Shown here piece by piece: positions 40,652 through 50,189 of a stretch of DNA of 64,000 nt; positions within the stretch are counted from its first letter, which is position 1; every line of letters begins with the position of its first letter. Below the pieces are notes generated by a model. It was given only the letters and a program-made list of their open reading frames with translations. It was not told the DNA's origin and did not search any database. A program made the translations under genes and the position numbers. The stretch spans positions 178,157 to 242,156 of the forward strand of contig VSDK01028694.1 of NCBI GenBank assembly GCA_009767595.1. Direction: 5' to 3'. Source of the DNA: Symbiodinium kawagutii. Lineage: Eukaryota > Sar > Dinophyceae > Suessiales > Symbiodiniaceae.

Positions 40652-41289
40652 AATTCTGCTGAGATTTTCCGCCAAGAGACAGGTTTGCGCAGCTTCCCTT
40701 GTCGGCCACGAACTGCTTCCTGCGAACGAGATCAGATCTCTACTGTAGACCACCTGGTTACTCAAAGTGCCAATCAAGCAGGACCTATAATGCCTCGATA
40801 GAAAAAATGGACTGTATAAGAAAGTATGCTAGCAAAGCTTTAACACTATATCACAATACTGCAACCTATTGGACTATATCAAATTGGATCATACAAAATA
40901 ATATCAAATTACACAAATCATAGACCGATGTCCTTACATTCATGCAAACGTACCTCATATTCAAACATGTACAGTAATTAACTGTAGTTACTTTCAGGTG
41001 ACAGTCTGGATTGGTAACATGCCTGGGGCATGGTGTGACTGAGGAATGACCTGAGTCAAACGGTGGATTGGTCGAAAGGGGCATGGCATCCTGGCAACCC
41101 TGTGGGCTCGAAGCAGAAATTCAGATCTAAACTCTCAATCAATAACCACACTTCCCTGCAATAACAAAGCAACCCACTTTCTGCTGTCTTGGCCCACAGC
41201 GGTTTTTTCTGCAGCTGGTTGACTACTGCAGAGTTGTCATCGAGGGGTGTTGGCAGCCATTCTGAGCCACCATTAAACCATACTATCAA

Positions 41290-41475
41290 GTTTCATCACG
41301 CATTTTGAACCATTATCACCCACTATCAACCATCATCGACCCTTATCAACCGTTATCAGCCGTTATCAACCGTATCATCATGCTTCATCAAGCATTATCA
41401 ACCATTGCTTACCAACGATTACCAACCACTGACGACAATGACCCGCCACTATCAGCCGTTCTTGAGCATTATCAT
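41290..41475. repeat. Degenerate TATCAACCATCA repeat
   Basis: About 15 loose units of ATTATCAACC or ACTATCAGCC in tandem. This is the complement orientation of the TTGATGG repeats seen elsewhere. Confidence 0.65.
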
Positions 41476-41477
41476 TA

Positions 41478-41570
41478 CCCCCTGGTAAACTAACATGGCA
41501 ATGGAAAATCCATCAACTATTGAAGGTTTTCCCAGGGTTTCTCTGTAACGTATGCTGATTTTCCATTGCT
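41478..41570. mobile_element. MITE family MT-D, right-truncated copy
   Basis: It starts CCTGGTAAACTAACATGGCA and proceeds to GATTTTCCATTGC, then stops where the target duplication of an MT-C element begins (41571). The expected right terminal repeat is missing on the far side of that element. Confidence 0.65.
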
Positions 41571-41574
41571 ATAT

Positions 41575-41688
41575 GGCTGTGGGTCAAAACTCTGTACCCC
41601 TGATTCCCCCATCATTAACCTTTGTCTTTCCTTACCATTGTTCGTAAATTCTCCATTAGTTGGTTGGTTAACTGCTTGACCGATAGCC
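41575..41688. mobile_element. MITE family MT-C, copy 4
   Basis: A 114-bp element starting GGCTGTGGGTCAA and ending TTGACCGATAGCC, with perfect duplication ATAT at 41571-41574 and 41689-41692. Confidence 0.9.
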
Positions 41689-41833
41689 ATATAGCTAGTA
41701 TATATCCCTTACAATTGCTATATAGTTATATATAGTTATCATCACCTAATTATTAACCATTAACCAGCTAGTTAAACCATGGGTTGGTTGGTTCATATTG
41801 CAGGAGTGCAGCCGTCATCAACCAACAACTCAC

Positions 41834-41933
41834 ATGCCACGGAGCTCCTGCAAGATGAAGGCAGCGTCCAGAGCCAGTTCTTCTTTCGGCTGAGGCTCGC
41901 GTTGGGCCTGCGCAGTGGAGGGCGGCGTTGCAG
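41834..41933 (-). CDS. Candidate exon, 100 bp (minus chain, exon 1)
   Basis: Acceptor CCCTGGCAG and consensus donor GTGAGT (41828-41833). The best frame reads AATPPSTAQAQREPQPKEEL then ALDAAFILQELRG. It leaves two bases that join in phase to the exon at 39804-39839. The Pro/Gln/Glu-rich segment changes into a helix. Function unknown. Confidence 0.55.
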
Positions 41934-42774
41934 CTGCCAGGGAACCATGGGTGCCGGAAACACAAACAGAAATGATACCTATGGTGTAGGAACCAATAGT
42001 GATGTTCTTGATTGTTTATGATATGTTTCGGTGATGATTGTGTTGATTGATATTCTCATGATGAAAATGAGCTGTTTCGCTGATGACAATGATGAGGACT
42101 GATTGAGTGATGATAAGTATTGATTTCGATTCTATATAACTAATCCTGATCTGTGAGAATGTCAATATCATCATGCCAGTGAAAAATATTGCGGTATGTT
42201 TCTTTTCTATGAATGTGTTCATGATTGAGTCTTGATTTTACTAAGTTGAAGCCTATGATGATGTCCAATCTTGCAATAATGTGTGTGATCATCTGTTGTG
42301 TGTTGGTTGTAATCCTTTGGGCGTGCATGCACAGTTGACCGATCAAAAGGTTGTGCTTTGGAGAGAATTGACCAGTAGCGGCGTAGCGGTTGTAGGATTC
42401 CGGAAAAGAACCAACCGTGAAGTTTGACGTATCTACATACATGCATACAGTAGAACATACATGCATGCATGTAAGGCAAAGTGCAGCAAGAAACACACAA
42501 TATACAAATATCTATAGACAAATGAATGTGTACACGCCTATATGTATATATAAATATAAAAGTATACATATGCATTTAAGAGCAGGTGTGTACTCGACTA
42601 TGGCCCAACACAACAAACTAAACCTGATAGACAATTCTATAAACACATATAAATAGATTTTTAAACAGATAGAGGGATACATAAACAACTCGAAAGATAA
42701 ACAAATTGATAGATGAACAGTTCAGATGTATGCATGTATGCCTGTCGTCTGTATGTATACATGCATGCATGTAC

Positions 42775-42825
42775 CAGCTGATCGGCTGTGCCCCAGCAAA
42801 TCCTTCGTAGCAGAACCCCTACGAA
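42775..42825 (-). CDS. Candidate exon, 17 codons
   Basis: Acceptor GCTGTTTACAG, then FVGVLLRRICWGTADQL and donor GTACAT; phase 0 at both ends, matching the exon at 43688-43777. Confidence 0.4.
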
Positions 42826-42852
42826 CTGTAAACAGCCATGATCTAACCATGA

Positions 42853-42868
42853 AATCATCATCATCATT

Positions 42869-42911
<43 letters not shown>
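42853..42911. repeat. (ATC)n microsatellite
   Basis: About 19 ATC units with one ATT interruption. Confidence 0.95.
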
Positions 42912-42912
<1 letters not shown>

Positions 42913-42986
42913 CTTGGTTGATAAGAGTCCTAGTGGTCAATCATCACCAGCAGCCAAATAAGTATACTTACGCTGGTCAACAATAG

Positions 42987-43083
42987 CTGGTTGGTGGTTT
43001 CAACCACTATGGAAAAAATCTGCTTGTCAACCAACCATTTGGTGATACATTTTGAACACAACATGTTTGAAACCACCAGCCAA
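42987..43083. mobile_element. MITE family MT-A, copy 5
   Basis: A 97-bp element starting CTGGTTGGTGGTTTCAA and ending GTTTGAAACCACCAGCCAA. The interior keeps TGTCAACCAACCATTTGG. No clear duplication. Confidence 0.75.
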
Positions 43084-43094
43084 ACCATCATTTG

Positions 43095-43590
43095 TCCTTA
43101 ACCATTATTTTAATGGCATTCACTCTCCATGTTGTGAACATCACTTCACCCTTGCCGGAACCTGTTTGAGACAATATCAGTAAGAATTGAAATGGATATT
43201 ACCAAGCACTATGGAACCGACAATTACTTCACAACCTCAGATCCTTAACTATTATTGAATAGAATTAGAGCATTATGAACCATATACTAACCGTCTAGTC
43301 ACCATCAATGGACCACTCTCCAACCGCTATACACCATAGAGATGATTACCCATCATCAACCATCAAGCATTGTCAGCCTACCATCAACTAAGCAGCATCC
43401 AACCCATCAATTGCTTAGATCAACAACTTTAAGTTAGAACGATTACTAGTTGTCTCGAAAGGATCCATATGGAGAAAATCCATCTCACTAACCATCAACT
43501 AAAGCCTAAACTCACCATCAACTAAAAATCAACTATACCATCACCTACACCATCAACAAAAGCCTCAATATCAACCATCAAGTAACCATC
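43095..43590. repeat. Degenerate CATCAACCATCAACTA repeat
   Basis: Loose tandem copies of ACCATCAACTAAA and CATTGTCAGCC, densest at 43340-43590. No gene is seen. Confidence 0.6.
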
Positions 43591-43687
43591 AAATATACCT
43601 TTGAGATGGTGGATGGGTTCTGCACCTCAGCTCGCTATGGGAAGCCGCATGCGGCCTTGGCTCCCACCATGCCGGAGCGTATCACAC

Positions 43688-43777
43688 GGCCAGCAGCTTG
43701 TGCCAGGCTGGGGGGTCCAGCTGGCGCCACAGGCGCCACCGGGGGCGGCCTGGCGATGCACCGGGGATCTGCTCCGA
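43688..43777 (-). CDS. Candidate exon, 30 codons
   Basis: Acceptor AATTCTCTCAG is followed by SEQIPGASPGRPRWRLWRQL then DPPAWHKLLA and a GTGTGA donor; phase 0-0. It is GC-rich in an AT-rich setting. Unrecognised basic/aromatic segment. Confidence 0.5.
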
Positions 43778-43834
43778 CTGAGAGAATTCTGATCTACTTT
43801 TGAAATGAAAATATGGATGACTGATTCTATATTC

Positions 43835-43835
<1 letters not shown>

Positions 43836-43886
<51 letters not shown>

Positions 43887-43909
43887 CTGATGATGATCTG
43901 ATGATGATC

Positions 43910-43955
<46 letters not shown>

Positions 43956-43970
43956 CTGATGATGATGATC

Positions 43971-44031
<61 letters not shown>

Positions 44032-44032
44032 C

Positions 44033-44066
<34 letters not shown>

Positions 44067-44067
44067 C

Positions 44068-44113
<46 letters not shown>

Positions 44114-44114
44114 C

Positions 44115-44163
<49 letters not shown>
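43836..44163. repeat. Interrupted (GAT)n array, about 330 bp
   Basis: More than 90 GAT/TGA units with regularly recurring GATCTGAT interruptions that break the array into blocks. Reading frames across it are artefacts. Confidence 0.95.
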
Positions 44164-44164
<1 letters not shown>

Positions 44165-44328
44165 CTATGAATTCAAATGATCTACGTTTTTTAATATTTT
44201 TAAATGACTGATCACACATACACACATCGCAAGCTACTTTTTGAAGCACAAATCATTCATGATGTTGGCAGCGAGCGCGAGAAAACACACATCGAAAAAC
44301 ATCACATTTAAAACCACAATGAGTCACA

Positions 44329-44616
44329 TTGAGGCAAGTTGCCCCAGAAACACAACAGGGATACATACATCAGCTATATGGATCCGATACTGGAAGTGCT
44401 TATAGTTTTGCTGGTGACAATGCCACTGACCTTCTTAGCTCAGGACCTGTTCTGATGCCACGTGGTGTGGCAAAATCATTCACACGCACGGACTGTGGCC
44501 CTTGGACAAGCCCTGGAATTGCTGCATACGTGGATATGCAGTTGAGTTTAGGTCGTGGGGTCCCTGGGGTGTTGCCATGGTCAGTAACAAATAGCCCGAT
44601 ACACGGGGTGAACTAA
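44329..44616 (+). other. Open frame of uncertain status, 95 aa
   Basis: The plus-strand frame includes GSAYSFAGDNATDLLSSGPV and RGVAKSFTRTDCGPWTSPGI. It has no supporting splice sites or family. A minus-strand GC-rich island follows at 44920-45000. Confidence 0.2.
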
Positions 44617-45181
44617 CCTCCATAGCCATGGCTTCATGTCACCAGTTACTTGCGCAGCAGGGATGCTAACCTCCTAGTACCAAGGCGCTTGTACCGATGA
44701 GGCTGCTCACAATGGGATCCCCCATGCTTGGCAAGCAGCACATGTCAGCACATATCTGAAAACAAGTGGAAGAACATGTTGTGTAATTCAGCAATACAGT
44801 AATATATGTGGAATGTGTGAACATATCTGATTAGTTCATATTAGTTCATGTGTAACTTGTAAACATTGATATTAAGATATATGAAGTCCTGTAGAAGAAC
44901 ATCTGTGAACCAAATTGATCCAATCTCCGCCCCCAGCTCGCAGCTGGACAGCGCCTTTGCACCTTTTGCTGTGCCTGGGCAGGAGGCGGGGGGCCAACCA
45001 CATGTGGAGACAAACACATAGTGCAGGTGTGCATTCGTACGGATGCATTTGTTTGTCTAACGCATGTCCACAGGCACCGGCTGTGTGCAAGTGTATCTGT
45101 GTATCTACAAAAGTATATCTTCATTAACGTACATATATGTGTTTCGATGTTCAAAAAACACAGCTACTGGCTTGGCAAATT

Positions 45182-45295
45182 GGTCGTTTCTTAGTAAAGT
45201 AGGGTAGCCCAAAAAACATGGTTTTCAAAACATATCATTTATAGTGATGAGCACCGCATAGCTTGGGGATCCCCAAACCGCCTTGAGAAACCACC
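45182..45295. mobile_element. MITE family MT-B, diverged copy
   Basis: The ends GGTCGTTTCTTAGTAAAGTA and CCGCCTTGAGAAACCACC, and paired GGGTAGCCC/GGGGATCCCC cores, match the family structure. Confidence 0.55.
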
Positions 45296-45538
45296 CCATA
45301 CATATATATATATACTCTATATTGATGGTCATCAACTCCTATTATAAACTATCATTGATGGTTATACACCTTCTATAACCCTTTATAGTTGGTATATCCC
45401 CTATTCTTCTTTGTTACAACCCCCTATTCTCAACCACTAACTAGCTTTTTGAACAAGCTTGTTATAAATCTAATTGCATTTACATAACCCCTAGAAAGCT
45501 TTTGTAACCCTGACATAACCCTTTCAAAACTCCTATAT

Positions 45539-45653
45539 GGCAGGGGGTCAAACCCCCGTACCCCTGATTCCCCAGCAGTAACCATTGTTTTCCCTATGAA
45601 ATGATGGAGATCCCCCATGGAATTGGTTGGTGAACTGCTTGACCCAGCTCGCC
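45539..45653. mobile_element. MITE family MT-C, copy 5
   Basis: A 115-bp element starting GGCAGGGGGTCAA and ending TTGACCCAGCTCGCC, with perfect duplication ATAT at 45535-45538 and 45654-45657. Confidence 0.88.
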
Positions 45654-45816
45654 ATATGACCCCTGCACAACTACCCAGGTTCCTGGATCCAGCTCTCCCA
45701 CCTGCACGTGCTCCATGAAGGTTCCCAAATGACGCCTCCCAGCGCGTGCCAAAGGCCATCCAGCCACATGGTTGCTGCTGGCAATTCGATGATGTCACTT
45801 AGGAAAAACTCGTTCA

Positions 45817-46140
45817 TATATATATATATATATATATTTAAAAATGTAAAATATATATCTATATATCAATATTCAAATAGCGATCTATCTAAATATATAC
45901 ATATAAAAAAATATATATATCAAAAATATACAAGTATAATATGTGCAAATAAATATATGTAAATTTGTAATCATGCAAATATGTATTCATATATATAAAT
46001 AAATATTTATATATATATATATATATATTTAAAAATAAATACACATAAACATGTCTATATATATAAATACATTTACATATATATATATATAAATATAGAG
46101 ATATATATAATTTAAACAAATACATATATATATATATATG
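45817..46140. repeat. AT microsatellite cluster
   Basis: About 320 bp of TATATA and AAATATATAT with few G or C. No gene. Confidence 0.9.
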
Positions 46141-46162
46141 TAGACATGTTTATGTGTAGATA

Positions 46163-46262
46163 TATTTCTCGAAATTGGGAATCTCAAAGCTACGGATGGT
46201 TTTTATCACTGCTAATAATCACTTTTGGATTTGTTGAGGGCACCCTTTTTTGAGAAACCACC
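46163..46262. mobile_element. MITE family MT-B, diverged copy
   Basis: The right end TTTTTTGAGAAACCACC is clear; the left end ATTTCTCGAAATTGGGAATC is diverged. The size is right for the family. Confidence 0.5.
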
Positions 46263-46345
46263 AGATAGATACATTGAGGTACACTGGTATGTTTGTAAAC
46301 ACATATCTGTGCCAAATATTGATGTACATATGCAAAAAACATGTA

Positions 46346-46935
46346 TCATAGAACCATAAGGGCCTGGTGGCAAGGGGGTGGTAGCAAAGCACAAGTTCTC
46401 AAAAAAGATCATCGAGAAGAATTGAGAAGATTTGAGATGGCTAGCATTTCCGGTCAATAAGGAAACTAAGTGAATAAGAAACAGATCTAATTGAGAAGAA
46501 AGTGAAAAGAAATGAGAGGAAGTGAGAAGAAAATGAGAAGAATTGAGACGAATTGAGAAGAATTGAGAAGAATTGAGAAGAATTGAGAAGAATTGAGAAG
46601 AAAATGAGAAGAAAATGCGAGGAACTGAGAGGAATTGAGAAGAATTGAGAAGAATCGAGAGGAATTGAGAAGAATTGAGAAGTCCAAAGATGTTGGTTTT
46701 ACCAGCGCAAAAAAACTATCAAAGCATTCAAAACATTCATAATTTTGCATGTTGATATGTTGAGATTTGCCTTCGAGACGGATTGAGCAGAATTGAGTTG
46801 ATTTTGAGAGAAACTGAGTTGGTTTTGAGAAAAAATGAGTTGAATTTGAGAAGAATTGAGTTGAAGCAAGCTGCGTTGACTTAGCAGCCTGCTTTGCTAC
46901 CACCCCCTTGCCACCAGGCCCTTACGGTTCTATGA
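46346..46935. mobile_element. 590-bp TIR element with decamer core
   Basis: 45-bp terminal inverted repeats at 46346-46390 and 46891-46935 differ at one base (TCATAGAACCATAAGGGCC versus TCATAGAACCGTAAGGGCC at the outer end). A 5-bp duplication ATGTA flanks it (46341-46345, 46936-46940). The inside encodes no transposase; it is mostly a GAGAAGAATT decamer array. Near-identical arms imply a young, non-autonomous DNA transposon. Confidence 0.88.
46490..46866. repeat. GAGAAGAATT decamer array
   Basis: About 20 units of GAATTGAGAA with point variants fill 46490-46682, and a second diverged block (GAATTGAGTT, TTTTGAGAGAAACTGAGTT) lies at 46790-46866. Purine-rich on the plus strand. It lies inside the TIR element. 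Confidence 0.9.
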
Positions 46936-46969
46936 ATGTATGAGATAGAGGTATAGACAAACACTTGCA

Positions 46970-47910
46970 GACATCTACATACCCAATCTAATGCATATAT
47001 GTGTATATTTGAGTCCAAAAGATAAGCATTATATATATATATACATACCTGACGGACATGCACCCGTCCTTCATGAATTGAGTATATATCTCCGAAGGGC
47101 ACGGGCACTATAGATTCGCTACAATCAACCAGGGTTTCGCTGAGAGGGGTCTGACAGGCAAGTCATGCTTATTGAGCATTGATCAACCACCAACCCACTT
47201 CTAGTGACAAGAACTGGCAATAAGAATCAGATTTTGATCATTGGCAAATATTACCAGCCATTATTAACCATCATCAGCCTTCATCAACCGTTCTGAAGGG
47301 ATTCTTGGCTGAGTACACAGAAGGATGGGAAGAGTCACTCCAAGGGATGTAGTAAATACAAGACTCAGACATCTGCAAATCTTAAACTCAAATACTTAAC
47401 GCGAGCCAGTATGATGTCATCCAATGTCCATCAAGCCGATAGCCATTCAGTTCATGTATGCATTCTTCCTCAGTGAGGGGAGAATGTTTTCAAACAGGTT
47501 CAGGTCGGGGCACATGAATACCATTCTAGTAAACCTTGGACATTCATTCCCTAAGAGCATTCATTATCATTGCAATCCCTGTCTACCGGCCAAATGAACG
47601 TCCCGTACCGATGCTCAATAACCATAGGTCAGTACGTATTCATTCCAGCTTGAATCCTTTTAACTGATGTTGTAGACTTGTAGATACTGGAAATTCTGTA
47701 TACGTGAGAAAGTAATTCTCTCCTGCTTTTAAGACATCACTCCAGCGGAACCAGTTTGTTGGTCACCCTATCATCAAACACTATGAACAATTATCAACAA
47801 CTATCCTAAATTATCAACCAGCATGAACCATTATCATCCTCTACAAACCACTTAATCAGTATGAACCATTATAACCCCACTATTTTGAACCTTTCTGACC
47901 CATGATTTCC
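46970..47910. other. Non-coding stretch
   Basis: No gene is supported. 47230-47300 and 47760-47890 carry the degenerate ATTATCAACCA repeat. Confidence 0.4.
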
Positions 47911-47916
47911 CCATGA

Positions 47917-48014
47917 CTGGTTGGTGGTTTCAACCCCTCTGAAAAATATTATCCAACCAACCATTTATTAGTGATTACCAGGGAAAATAAAACATGTTCA
48001 AAACCACCTACGAA
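47917..48014. mobile_element. MITE family MT-A, copy 6
   Basis: A 98-bp element starting CTGGTTGGTGGTTTCAA and ending CCACCTACGAA, with perfect duplication ATGA (47913-47916, 48015-48018). It lies 20 bp beyond the proposed donor of the exon at 48034-48161. Confidence 0.85.
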
Positions 48015-48033
48015 ATGATTAGCCACTAGCTAC

Positions 48034-48161
48034 CCGTGGTTGCCTTGACGTTCCCCATCCTTCCCCTCCCCACTTTGAGCGGTCGGTGGCCGCGTCGGGC
48101 GAACTCTCACCCGCTGCCTGGCTTTCACCGTTGAAGGCCGTGTGGCACGCGGCACAAATGG
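48034..48161 (-). CDS. Candidate exon with a CxxCH motif
   Basis: Acceptor AAAAACCAG is followed by ICAACHTAFNGESQAAGESS then PDAATDRSKWGGEGWGTSRQ and a GTAGCT donor. CAACH is the heme-attachment pattern of c-type cytochromes, but nothing else supports a cytochrome and the downstream Ser/Gly-rich stretch argues against it. It is GC-rich and well separated from AT-rich flanks. Confidence 0.5.
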
Positions 48162-48389
48162 CTGGTTTTTGTGAGGGTTCAGGGGTTGAAAAGGGCTATG
48201 TACAAAAACATATGGCTAATAAGCTGATTAATAAGCTGGTGAAGAAGCTATGGGGGTATACCAACTATATGCGCTTGTACACGGGTTATATGGGATCTTT
48301 ATATGATTGACCACACGACAGATAAGCAGTTTCAAGCTTTTACAGGAAGGCGTTGTGTTGTGCCCTCGGGAAAAATATGAAATGGCGCT

Positions 48390-48555
48390 GTATTTCTGGC
48401 ACCTTTCAGTACAACCGTTTTGGCATCGGTTGGTTGAGTTCGTTCGCCCACAATGGCTGGAGCATGTTGGCGGTTCACGAAAACACGCCGGAAGCACCGC
48501 TCTGGGTGTTGCTTTTGGCGGGCTCCTGAGCAGATTGTTCAGTCGGAATGGTTGA
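48390..48555 (+). other. Coding-like island on plus strand
   Basis: Two plus frames are open: ALYFWHLSVQPFWHRLVEFV ... and, offset, CISGTFQYNRFGIGWLSSFA then HNGWSMLAVHENTPEAPLWV. The second reads like genuine protein. It is opposite to the neighbouring minus exons. Confidence 0.3.
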
Positions 48556-48838
48556 GCATTTTCCTCCATCGAAACTGCAACCCTCTGGGATGGTGAACCC
48601 ATCCATTCATGGTAGACGATGGGTTGACGCTATAAAATGTTTGCATGGTTGAACATGGGACGCTTCCAATGGGCTTACATGAATCATTGTTGATGCTCTA
48701 AATTCTATGATGCTTTATCATAATGATAGCTGGTTTCTAGCTATGGTCATACATGTTGTCGTATAGGTATGGCAAGAATTGCAACGTTCCATCACGTTCC
48801 CTTGTCCTCGCCCGCCGGTCAGCTCGCTCTGCATTCAC

Positions 48839-48867
48839 CTGGACCGGGCACACTTCTCAACGTGTCA
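48839..48867 (-). CDS. Candidate microexon, 29 bp
   Basis: Acceptor ATTCTAAG, donor GTGAAT, reading DTLRSVPGP with one base either side. Very short, so low support. Confidence 0.3.
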
Positions 48868-48950
48868 CTTAGAATGTCCGGGTTTTGCAACCAGCACAAA
48901 TTCTTCAGCACAGATATGGCAAAGAATATGCTACAAAAGAACAGTATTGA

Positions 48951-48951
48951 G

Positions 48952-49012
<61 letters not shown>

Positions 49013-49036
49013 CGATATATAGATAGATAGATAGAC

Positions 49037-49075
<39 letters not shown>

Positions 49076-49162
49076 TAGATAGATAGATAGATAGATAGAT
49101 ATATAGATAGCTAGCTAGCTAGCTAGATAGATAGATAGATAGATAGATGGATGGATGGATGG
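48951..49162. repeat. (TAGA)n/(CAGA)n/(TGGA)n microsatellite
   Basis: About 210 bp of tetranucleotide units with a GACA block near 49050-49070 and a CTAG block near 49110-49130. Confidence 0.95.
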
Positions 49163-49830
49163 ACAAATATGCATGTATATATGTAAATATGTATATATGT
49201 AATATGTATATATGATTATATATGTATATATGTATATAGGATCACCTTGTCTATACATGTCTATACCATTTTACAACTGCATTCAGTTGCCCACAATCAA
49301 GAACATTCTTACTGGACTGATATGGATACGCTCAACGATGTGAGGAATGAAACTAGAGGTATGGGCCGTTGCAAGTTTGTCCCATTGGGATCGTTGGTAA
49401 GTTTCTGTGAGTTATCACCGGGACTGAATGATGAGATTTAGAGGTGTACAGCATTTGTGGACATTCAATAATCAAAATGAACATCTCAAGGTATCATTAC
49501 TATATGTGAACAGGCATCAAGAGCGCCTGCTGTGGTGTTATTCATTGGGGATGCTTTATGTAGATCTGTGGTTATGAATTTGACGGTTGATTGTTTGTGT
49601 CGTTGCCGAAGTTGAAAACCCAGCCATGTCTGAGGTGCAAGTTTGACCAAACAAGGACCCTTGACCTGGAAACTGGACACACCAACACCATACCAACCTT
49701 TTTTCCTCGACTTTTTGGATGATACATTCCCTTTTTTGTTGGTGACTATCCCTTACCGTTCATCATGAACCGGCTAGTTAAACATCTATAGCCATCTTAG
49801 TTGCTTATAGCTCGTAAATTTTGACCCCAC

Positions 49831-49893
49831 TCGCCACATCAGTTCAACTCCCTCAGCTGCGGTAGCACCTCCCGAAGGCGTTGCCAGCCCTGC
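49831..49893 (-). CDS. Candidate exon, 21 codons
   Basis: Acceptor TCTACCCAG is followed by AGLATPSGGATAAEGVELMW-R and a GTGGGG donor; phase 0-0. It is the right-most minus-strand candidate exon I can support. Confidence 0.45.
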
Positions 49894-50074
49894 CTGGGTA
49901 GAAGGTCAAACGCAATGGTGTGGAAGGATAAGGGTAGATCTGGGTAGACCCAATGTAACTAGATGCCCTCCCTTAACTGCAGTTGATGCATCCCAGCTAA
50001 GGAGCTTCAACACTGGCGTAACTCAGGATATGATGGGTAGAGCCATCGGGAAGAATGTTCACAAACCCACTCGT

Positions 50075-50183
50075 GGTGGTTTCTTAATAGCTGCGGGTAC
50101 CCCCAAAGCATCCAATCATCCTTAGGAATAAACTTGAATAAACCATCAATTATTTTTAGGGTTCTCAATGTAAGGAAACCATA
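50075..50183. mobile_element. MITE family MT-B, diverged copy
   Basis: The left end GGTGGTTTCTTAATAGCTG with GGGTACCCCCAAAG matches the family. The right end GTTCTCAATGTAAGGAAACC is degraded. Confidence 0.6.
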
Positions 50184-50189
50184 GACCCC

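Noticed and set aside
42661..42986. Poly-Met, poly-Asp and poly-Ser frames
   Set aside because: All come from one (ATC)n microsatellite.
43827..44249. 140-aa minus-strand frame of Ser/His/Ile runs
   Set aside because: It is a translation of the GAT microsatellite, open in every frame by composition.
46487..46903. 138-aa Phe/Ser/Asn-rich minus-strand frame
   Set aside because: Product of the GAGAAGAATT decamer array inside the TIR element.
37355..49162. CRISPR-like arrays
   Set aside because: The repeats are microsatellites without spacers; the minisatellite at 62216-62575 has related, not unique, inter-core segments.
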